In this document: positions 55,461 to 64,000 of the stretch, in pieces | How the letters are laid out: each line of letters starts with the position of its first letter | How positions within the stretch are numbered: position 1 is the first letter of the stretch | Assembly (NCBI GenBank): GCA_907164885.2 | Contig: OU015490.1 | Location: 225,107,554 to 225,171,553, forward strand | Length of the DNA stretch: 64,000 nucleotides | Origin: Dolomedes plantarius | Taxonomy: Eukaryota; Arthropoda; Arachnida; Araneae; Dolomedidae | Direction: 5' to 3' | Notes under the pieces: generated by a model | What the model was told of the DNA's origin: nothing | What the model saw: only the letters and a program-made list of their open reading frames with translations | The model's database searches: none | Position numbers and translations under genes: made by a program

Positions 55461-55747
55461 ACAAAATAGTAGGAGACTACATTTTAATTGACTGGTTAGG
55501 AAAGAACACTGTTCGCACATATGTTGCCCAAGTACTCGTCATTGAAGATGATGATATCGAAGTTCTCTGTATTCGTAAACAGGACACTCTAGGACTAATT
55601 TATGTATTTCCTTACAAAGAAGACAAGTGTTGTATCACTAAAACTCAAACTAAGCAAAAGCTGAAAGAACCATCAATAGTAACTGATGGTTCAAACACTA
55701 GAATTAGAAGCCAGTTTGAATTTGAAAAATGTATATGTGCTGAGTAA
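55461..55747 (+). pseudogene. Open 95-codon C-terminal domain, no start
   Basis: Plus frame without ATG: KIVGDYILIDWLGKNTVRTY, VAQVLVIEDDDIEVLCIRKQ, LIYVFPYKEDKCCIT, KEPSIVTDGSNTRI, QFEFEKC and a TAA at 55745-55747. The pattern (V-G-D-x-V-L-V, x-V-A-x-V-L, F-x-F-P, E-D) recalls a small beta-barrel tail of uncharacterised arthropod transposon proteins. The rest of the gene is missing; the function is unknown. Confidence 0.5.
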
Positions 55748-56250
55748 TGGATGAAAATCAACTCAGTTTCAATGTTATTCATAAAATGTGATCTTTTGTA
55801 AGTTAATTATAATAAATTTGTATTTGATATTTCAAGCCATTCTTAACAGAACTTTGTCATTCCATTACCAGATGATTTCATTAAGTCTAATTAATTTTAT
55901 AATATTAATTATTATTTTCATGTTGAAAAGTGACAAACTTTTAGTACTGAATCAGGTCTTGCCGCTAACATTATTTTTTTGCTTTGTTACAGCAACAGTT
56001 GGCTGAATTTTTATTTTTTATGTCCAAAATATGCCATTCTGTTACCACAAAAAAGAGTGCTATTTTTTAAATATAGATAATATATAATTTTAAATTATCT
56101 GCATTTTTTTCATTTCAAGTCATTAAGATGTTTATAGTTTGCTCTATTTTCTTTTTTTATTTTGATATTTAAGTTAGTAGAATCTGCAATATATGTTATG
56201 AATGCTTGTCCAAATGTCATTCCATTACTAATGGAATGTCCCTGAAACTA

Positions 56251-56353
<103 letters not shown>

Positions 56354-56712
56354 TTTTAATTTTTGTGAAATTACTTCCCAAGATAATCTTGCTTTCATAT
56401 TGATAATCAGCTTTCTAAGGCATACACAAAAAAAAAAAGAATTAATTAATTGTAGTTATGTTATAATATGTCTAAAAAAAGTAAGTAAATGATAGCATAT
56501 CATGTAATTAAAGTCTGAGTTTATAACTAAAGAACAATATTTAAAATAAATATTTAATCAAATCCAAAATTTTAAACTTGGATTATTAAATTTTGATGTT
56601 TGAGGTTTAAAGTATAACTTATTATGTTTGGAAGATAAAGAGATAACGTAACCAATATTCCCTGCCTGAAAAACAAATTTTCCTTCTATTTATAATTATC
56701 CCACCTAACCAT

Positions 56713-56764
<52 letters not shown>

Positions 56765-57039
56765 AGAATACAGCAGTAGAATTCTACATAAATTTATCTT
56801 AAAGAACATGATTGGATCATGGTGGGCTTAAAAGCACTATATTAAGTGCAGATATATATGTTCTAGTGTAACAATGTTCTTTAATGTTTTTATATATTTA
56901 TATTTCTTTGCTATTCTATTTCATTATTCTTTGCCATGTTGTAATGTGTTAAGAACCTGAATTCTTTTTATTTAAAGGAATCTGATTTCATCCTGATTTG
57001 AGGGTAAAGGGCTAGATATATTATATAGACTTTACATTA

Positions 57040-58108
57040 TATTTCTATGCCTTCAAGATGGCGTCGTTTTGAGTTCTGGTTAGCGTCTTCCAGGAATTTT
57101 TGTGTTTCCAAGAACTTTTGGGGTGTCTGGGGGTTCATTGCCCCTTTAATAGCTGCTCACTACTCCTTGTTTTCAAAAATCGCTTAGTCGGGGATTAAGA
57201 GGTTATCATTCTGGCAAATCGAGAACGCTGAAAGTGAAAATTTGTATGCAGCTCCCTCTATGGGCGATAGCTGAAACTAGAGGGATAAAAACACTGTGCA
57301 CGGTGTGCTCAGGGACCGAGAGCTGATATTTTGAGATGCGATGACGAACATGCCCGAACCATAATTTGGCTGATACAGATTCACCGATGCCACAGATGCT
57401 GCAGTCTCCAACTAGCCCGATGAAAGATCCTGCTGAAGAAAGCGGCGTGTGCTGACAAAAGGGTTGACCCAAACCAAATCTTACCCGACTCCTTTTCCAC
57501 TTCAGAAGAGAGATAAAAATAAAAGTAAACATCGGGCCAGGGTTTTCCCGGCAACAAGAAAGGATGAGCTCGCTCTCCCCTCGGGAATGCCAATGAGGTC
57601 AACGAACTGTGGGATCTCCTTTACGCCCACACAGAAGACCTGCGTCGCAAGAAAGACTGTTCCCTCTAAGCCCCCGTTCGAGAAATCGTTTGGAAACAGA
57701 TAAGCCACCACTTATCATTTCTTTTCATACATCTTTATTCTTTAATAACTCTCAAATGAGGCAAAAGGAAATCAGATTCCCTAGGAGATGTTTAGTTAAG
57801 ATTCATTAGCATGACCAATATATACGGTTAAAATTATATTATCATTATTGGCTTCTTTATTATCATTATTTGTTTTGTTATTTTTGATTGTGTTGTTAAT
57901 GAAGTGTATTTAGTGAGTAAGATCTTTACACTATATAGATTATATGAATGGATCATTTAGTCAGTCATGTGCTTGAGAACTTGATCTTATTTGAGTTGTG
58001 GAATCTGATAGAATTTCCTAAATTATGTTGTAAATGTTGTGTGCAAATATTATTATAAATAAATATCGATGGGCCCATTTAAACTAATGCTTCTGTGAAA
58101 TTATTTCA
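57040..58108 (+). other. GC-richer block with promoter-like features, possible solo LTR
   Basis: The composition stands out from its surroundings (57050-57700). GGGATAAAAACACTGTGC near 57280 looks like a TATA box with a start site about 25-30 bp on. A polyadenylation-type AATAAA is near 58059, and the block could end ...TTCACA at 58108. TG...CA limits fit an LTR (about 57128-58108), but no target duplication was found. A host promoter or first exon is an alternative. No convincing ORF. Confidence 0.3.
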
Positions 58109-58199
58109 CATAATCAAGATGCAAGCATGACCAAAGTTTTCTTGGAACATTATGGGGAATGTGAGTGTATTTTCTATTATTTATAATATGTGTTGACGG

Positions 58200-58305
58200 T
58201 TAGCATTCATAAGTGGTGACTTGATCCGGATATAGAACCTGGTACACAATGCTTTGTTTCCATTTAATTGTTTTGTCAGTCCCACTGAGCTACGGGGCAA
58301 GGCAA
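58200..58305 (-). repeat. tRNA-derived SINE head
   Basis: The minus strand reads GCCCCGTAGCTCAGTGGGAC, a perfect A box TAGCTCAGTGG, followed about 40 nt on by the B box GGTTCTATATCC. It has no cloverleaf beyond the acceptor/D-arm start, so it is a SINE and not a tRNA gene. A (TA)n(TG)n microsatellite (58313-58346) lies on its upstream side. Confidence 0.7.
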
Positions 58306-58311
58306 CACTAC

Positions 58312-58346
<35 letters not shown>

Positions 58347-58673
58347 CCGGAGGTAAAAGGTACCAAGTCCATTTTTTTAAAGTAACTTTATTCTTCCATA
58401 TTTTTTTTAACTAATTTCAGTGGTGCAAAGCTTGAACTTGAATATTTATATAGATGAGACCTTGCCTGTTGAAAACAGCACCATGTCTTATAATTATATC
58501 GAGATAAAGAGCACTAAAGGGATTTCATTGAGCTCTCCTGTAAAATTTAATAATTTTGGCTTAGTACTTTGCCCTAATGTCATGAAATGTCCCTAATGTT
58601 ACTAATGTCATGAAATTGACTTGCTCAAAAGTAGTAGACACCCGTGTTTATTATCTTGGTATACAGATATATG

Positions 58674-58719
<46 letters not shown>

Positions 58720-58955
58720 TTTCTTGTTTTTTCTGTGTATATTTCTTGTTATTCAAAGTAATATAATAGCCACATAAATTGCTGTAGTATAGATAAGCTT
58801 TGAGTATATATGTACAATGAAGCGATTTTTCATCTCTAAAAGTTTAAAGTATATGAAAAATAAAAAATAGTATACTTATCCGTATATAAATCTAAATAAT
58901 CTTATTTTCTCTCAAAATATCAATAATTATTTTGCAAGAAATTAGGATTAAAATA

Positions 58956-59732
58956 CAGTAACCACCGCTTATAGTGATCAGTGGTTATAAGAATCAACCG
59001 TTTATAAGAATCAATATCGCAAAAACAAAAACAAATGTATTATTTCCATGTTAAAATTTCCGCTTTAAAGAATCAATCCACCGGTTATAAGAATCAGTTT
59101 GCAATCTTCGCCTTCCTTTCATTTTTCCAAAAAATGCCACTTGAACTTACTCTCAAAAGGTACGAAATTCTTTCTTAAGTTTTTGAAAAGAAAGATTGAT
59201 AAAACTTTGGGATGGAAAACAGTCGTAAAATACATTCCTTCAGACATAACATAAGAGTTTCTCCTTATACGTTTTTTCTAAACACATATTGACTGATGAT
59301 GAATATTTGAGTTCAAGTGTGACTGACAGACCAGATCCATCCATAAATTGCCAAAATAATGATTTTCTCAAGGAAGAAAGTGATTCAACAATGACGGAAC
59401 TGGAAATTTTTGTGTCAAACTCAGTTTCACATCCTGCAGAATTTTCAGAGCCTTCGACATCAAACTCCATTTCATGTGCTGCTGAATTTTATGAGCTTCA
59501 TACATCTAAATTAGCTTCATTTGTAACGCCTGAACAGATATGACCTTTTCCAAAAGCAAAACCTTGTACTTCCAAAAGAGGTGGCCGAAAACTAGGGAGA
59601 TGTAGAATTCTGACAGACACTCCAGAAAAGAAAGAAATTGAAGAACAATATGCAATTAGAATGACCAAAAGAAAAAGAAAAATTGTGAAAAAACCTGTGT
59701 TTCAAATAGAGGCAACTTCATCTGAAGAATGA
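58956..59732 (+). pseudogene. pogo-like transposase C-terminal relic with left TIR
   Basis: TA followed by CAGTAACCACCGCTTATAGT (58956) looks like a pogo-type end; GTTATAAGAATCA repeats follow. Coding relic 59289-59732 reads TDDEYLSSSVTDRPDPS, FPKAKPCTSKRGGRKLGRCR, ILTDTPEKKEIEEQYAIRMT and KRKRKIVKK, the basic tail of pogo/Tigger-like transposases. A TGA at 59540-59542 breaks the frame. The DNA-binding and catalytic regions and the right end are gone. Confidence 0.7.
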
Positions 59733-59899
59733 TGAATCATTATGAAAATACTTGTAATTGCACTAATAATTTGGCACATTGCAATTTAAATTGTTACTGT
59801 ATGATAAATCAGTGTATTACATGATATTGTTTCTGTTATAAAATTTATGTGTATATGTTTGTTTTCTATTCATTATGGAGTGAAACCTAACTTTCATTG

Positions 59900-59940
59900 A
59901 ATGGCCCTAGGTACAATGCTGTCTTGTACCTAGGGCCATT
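59900..59940. other. Perfect 17-bp hairpin with 7-nt loop
   Basis: AATGGCCCTAGGTACAA, loop TGCTGTC, then the exact complement. Pairing continues imperfectly outward (aactttcat and gtgaagttt). It is downstream of the pogo-like relic in an AT-rich context. It could be a small MITE, part of an element end or a small-RNA precursor. Confidence 0.85.
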
Positions 59941-62479
59941 TGTGAAGTTTCTTAAAAACCTTCTATTTGAAAGAATTTATTATTTTGAGTATTTATATTA
60001 ATCCCAATGGGATGGTAATTAGTATAACTGAGGGATGATGGGGGATGAACTGATAGACCAATGGGATGGTAATTTTTAACTGAGAAATCCAATTTATGTT
60101 TCAATATTTCATTGGTATTTATTTTTTGAAAAATGGTGCTTACGTAGTATTAGTTTTCAGGAGGAAAATAGCCTGAAAGTAGATATACTTCTCTACTTGT
60201 ATTAAAGGGGATAACATGCCTTGTGCTGTAATCCTCCCATGATGTAGAAATCAAAAAGTCTAAATAATCAGTCTTTATTATGAATTAATTTTTTATCATA
60301 TAAAATAAATTATGCTGCCTTAATTATTCATACTTTCTCTTAAAGCATTTTAGCACAGCAGATCTAAGAAGATCATCTTCCTATTATAAGTCAGAATTGA
60401 ATTGGTATATCATATTTAGTTGCATTTAAATACTGAAAAATGTTTGTATCTAGATTTAAGATTTATGAATTACAACTGAATGGTTACTTTCAGAGATTTG
60501 CATCTAGTGCAATTTCTCTAAATTTGACTTTTCAGTTTTTAGCTTTAAACATCTGTACTTTATTTACTAATTTGGATCCTTTTCTAATCAGCTAAACTTT
60601 AGTCTCACTGGGTAGCTGTAAGGTTTCCAAATTCCATTTTAGATATAATTCAGGAAATATTTCTGTGTATACAGCCCTTTGATCAAAAAAAATTTTTGAT
60701 TGGTAAATTAATTGTGTCATAAGCCATACATTGAAAGTATCATTTATTATGTGATGCACTTTGTAACATGGCCCCATGTGTAGTTATAAGGTAATGAAGA
60801 AATGTCATTTGTCATTATTCTATAGATTTTTATTATTTGTCATTTTTATATACAAATTGTAGTAAATGCAGAACTCATTTTAGAATTTCATGTAATCTTG
60901 CATTTTAAAAATTATTGATACATACTTATATAACTGTATGGTTATTACTTATATAGCTGTATGGTTTCCAGAAATATTAATTTTCTAAATTTATAATTTG
61001 ATTTGGTCAAAGTTATACGAATTTGAATTTTGATTTTATTCAATTGCATTGTTTATCTAGTATAAAAATGATTTATACTAAATATCGAAGTTACATATTC
61101 TTTGAATAAATCTATGGTTTAATACTTTTCAAGTTATGTCAACATAAGATTGTCTTTTTCATTAAACAATTGTATAGAAGTATGTATCAATAATTTTTAA
61201 ATTATTGATACATGTATGTATGGCAGTTAAACTCCCCATGGATATTTCTGCCAGGCATGCTGCCATGGATATGCATTTCTTTTACTTTTCCTCCTCGTAA
61301 CTGTAGAATATAATAATATTAGTTCTTCATTCTCTGATTCCAATTCCATTGCACTGAGAGTGCCTAGAAGTGTGAATTTTCATCGAATAAAAGGAAGAAA
61401 AGTTTTGTTAATAAATTAGATGCTGGCTTTCCTACAGCATAATTGCATCAAGATGAGATTATGAATTAGATCATGAAGTTTATCTTATCAAGATGAGATA
61501 AACTTCGGGAAAATGGTAGACCAAGTGTTAAAGCAAGCAATCTCTGTACACCATTTCTAGATGGTGTTCCAGGAACTGATTGATACTATTGCTTTTTACA
61601 AAGCCATACTACTTTATCATTTAAAATTGTAATTGTAATTATTCAGTTAAGTTTTAAAACTATGAGAAACAATATATTATCAACTGATTTACAATTACCT
61701 CCATTTTTGTATATGAATTTATTTTTGAAACATAAAGAAAACACTTGTTTACAATAACACCTATGTTTTGGGGTAAAATGTAAATTGTATTTTATACGCA
61801 GCTTAATAAGATAGGTCAAAATGACTGTTATTGACAGCTACTCTAATTTTTAACCCAAATCATTTTTTATCAGTTAAAATATTTCGATCATTAATATATT
61901 GTTCATAACTACCCCCAACCTGATCCTTTATATATATATATATATATATATTCATTGTTGTAGTCAAATTTTATAAATTTAAATCGAAGTATTCATAGGC
62001 TCAATTTTATGTATTCAAGTTGAATTAGTTTGATAAATTCATTTGTTCTAGTCAAATTAATAAAATTCGTGGGGTTTTTTAGACTAAAATAAAAATTGAA
62101 AAGTTTTCTAGTTTCTCTTTGACGGATAGATGGCAGCACCATATACCCCCTCTTTCATGTATGGGGCGCAAAACATTGTTCGTATTGGGGCGCAACTAAA
62201 GGTACACAATAGTGGGACTGATATAACTTGACATAAATGAAATTATTGGCTATTAAAAAATAATAGAGATTATAAACATTCAACATTATGATAATAAATT
62301 TTTATTTATTTTTTGACGCAAAGTGAATACTCGTTAAAAACTGTAAAATTAATTCAACATCGTATTACTAAATATGATGTTCGCATTTTTTATACGTGGT
62401 TTTTAAGTTCCCGTTAATATTAATTACACTACGCAGGGTGATGGTATAATAGAGAGCAATTTTCACTTTCAAGCACAGA
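59941..62479. other. AT-rich non-coding stretch
   Basis: Only minor features: a repeated CCAATGGGATGGTAATT at 60004 and 60058, a 15-bp perfect inverted repeat ATGTATCAATAATTT/complement at 61182-61213 with a related copy near 60906, and a (TA)n tract at 61928. No gene is recognised. Confidence 0.5.
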
Positions 62480-63575
62480 ACTTCTGGTTGATTATGATCT
62501 TGTTGATTTTCACTGACTACGGCAATTCGGGCACAAGAATTCACGCACATTACATCCAAATCACGAATTTCGAAAGAGGACATGTAATCGCGCTGAAAGA
62601 GGGCGGATCGTGTCATCTTATCGCTTGCCATTTGGGGCGAAGCGACACAACAATTAGACAATGTTGGCATTAATGGGTTAGAAACGATAGATACCAGCGG
62701 AAAGCGGACGGAACAACAACAGGACGCGAAGATCGAGAAATAGTGCAGGCAGCTATAATTGCACCGGATGTGTCACTCACTATCAAGCATCCATGTGCTT
62801 GGTTGGTTGGTGTCGTGTCTGCGAATATCCATTGTGCTATCGGTACTAAAGTGTTCCCACCACCGGACCATTTCTAGACGACTTCTTGAGCGGGAACGAC
62901 GACTTCAAGAGGTGGTGGGACTACACTAACAAAGTCCATTACGCAGGCAGACCAGGGAGCATCGTCAACAGCTAACCTAGTAGTGCCAAATTGTCTCCAG
63001 TGATGAGTCCCGATTTTTACTGACCCCGGCGTTGGCGTGTCTTGAGACGGTCCGGCCAGGGCACGGATTCCGCTCTTGCTGTAGAACGCTACACGTGGTG
63101 ACAGCAGGAAGTTATGGTTTGGGGCGCTATCTCATATAAGAGCATACTTTATCGGTAGTCCTCCGTCGTACCTTCACAGTCAGTACGTCAACGACATTCC
63201 GCGCCCGTTGTATTTCCTTTCCTTTCACAACATCCCGGTCTTATTTTCGAGCAAGATAATGCGCGGCAACAAATAGTACGCGTTTAAATTGACTGTTGTC
63301 ATGCTTCCATCCCCTATTGAGCACATTTGAGTGGGATGGGATATCGCCTACGTCCATCCCATAATGTGGACAAATTAGCCTACCGGTTGAACAACATTTA
63401 GTAAGAAATTCCCCAAGCCATCATGCATGACACATTATGAATCCATATTGCGCCGAGTGTGAACACGTTTCCGTCTCAGCGCCAACGTTCCTTTTACACT
63501 TACGCTGAAGGACTCTTATGTCAACAAGTCCTAATAGCTTGCATACGGGCCATAGGTGTTTCAACTAAATATTGA
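62480..63575 (+). pseudogene. Tc3-like transposase relic
   Basis: Across several frames: ITNFERGHVIALKEGGSCHL, IACHLGRSDTTIRQCW, GREDREIVQAAIIAPDVSLT, a VWGAIS-like run, VNDIPRPLYFLSFHN and a degraded PIEH. The N-terminal helix-turn-helix (R-G-x-V-I-x-L-x-E-x-G-x-S) and HLGRS-x-x-T-I-x-x-C-W are clear for the Tc1/Tc3-like group. The catalytic residues are decayed and no TIR pair was found. Confidence 0.85.
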
Positions 63576-64000
63576 CTTTCTCCCTTTGTACCGATTTCGG
63601 TAGGAATAAACTATCCTATTGTTCTGACATTGTAATAATTTTTCTTATATACATTTTCAATTAACGAACAAAATTTCATTTCAATTAAATGATCCCCTCT
63701 GGGTGCTGCTATTTTTTTTTTTTTTGTTTCAAAGAGTGTATACATAAAATTTACGTAATTTCACGCAAGAAACACAGTCATCTGAAAAGCTGTAACACTA
63801 GATTCCATAATATGACCACAATATAGTGTGGTTACTTCGGCCAGCATTCTGTGAGACGGTTTATGAGCTGTGTAGGCTACTGCTAAAATGAATTAAGCGG
63901 CAAGTGAGTCAGGAGTTAAAACTATCGCGTCCAGTATTGCCATAAGTGAGATTAGCCGGAGAGATCGTAAATGAGCCCCACCATAGCACATTCTGTATCT
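63576..64000. other. Non-coding end of window
   Basis: Contains a T15 run at about 63711-63725 and no supported feature. Confidence 0.5.

Larger units (their letters stand above)
53686..56243 (+). mobile_element. Unclassified DNA element with inverted GTAAYRGAATGACA motifs
   Basis: Ends AGGGGTATTCCAT and the complement of AGGGACATTCCAT. The motif GTAACAGAATGACA/GTAACGGAATGACA lies at about 54198 and 54221 in plus orientation and as TGTCATTCCATTAC-type complements near 55855, 56030 and 56215. A plus-strand coding relic lies at 55461-55747 and a piggyBac fragment at 54665-55459. Boundaries and family are tentative. Confidence 0.5.

Noticed and set aside
57206..57711. Overlapping 70-108-codon ORFs in the GC-richer block
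   Set aside because: Mutually overlapping on both strands, no conserved motif, likely open by composition only.

Overview
The window is eukaryotic, AT-rich and packed with transposable elements. No prokaryotic feature was seen. The element mix (PIF1-type Helitrons, BEL/Pao, Gypsy, Tc1/mariner, Tigger, hAT, piggyBac, Mutator-like) and a metazoan cullin-1-like gene suggest an arthropod. A spider or other arachnid is my best guess, but that is inference.

Layout. 1-4149: two Helitron copies head-to-tail on the minus strand; one carries an 822-bp hAT insertion whose empty site survives in the other. 4167-6440: a Tigger element whose transposase is open except for one stop codon. 6670-18314: a nest of LTR elements. 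A mariner-like element was split in its first five bases by a Gypsy element (Gypsy-A). Gypsy-A holds a 5'-truncated BEL/Pao element and a second, complete Gypsy element (Gypsy-B, flanked by 5-bp target duplications). 18321-29945: a second nest. A Tc1 element with IR/DR ends contains a foldback element. The foldback contains a SINE, and the SINE contains a 2.77-kb DNA transposon with about 500-bp inverted repeats and 8-bp target duplications. A second Tc1 element, itself split by a piggyBac derivative at TTAA, sits in the right end of the first Tc1.

29950-36060 is quieter. It holds pogo-type MITEs, a SINE-like unit, a 1.2-kb tandem duplication, and three short in-phase exon candidates that could be the 3' end of an unrecognised plus-strand gene. 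36150-40450 is a KRBA2-like (integrase-core) relic split by a hAT element. 40880-46974 holds nested foldback repeats and a Mutator-like element with a 177-bp tandem array, a near-perfect hairpin MITE, a non-autonomous Helitron and about 530 bp of AT-rich microsatellite.

47824-50007 (minus) is the one convincing host-type gene: an intronless cullin-1-like ORF of 727 codons with its NEDD8 acceptor lysine conserved. From 50 to 64 kb the sequence is AT-rich non-coding DNA with MITEs, an unclassified DNA element holding a piggyBac fragment, a tRNA-derived SINE, a pogo-like relic with a 17-bp hairpin downstream, and a degraded Tc3-like transposase at the end.

How parts work together: almost every ORF is an element gene, and the nesting gives a relative chronology. 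No new multi-gene host system was found. The most novel candidates are the long-TIR transposon at 19663-22427 and the possible self-priming structure of Gypsy-B.
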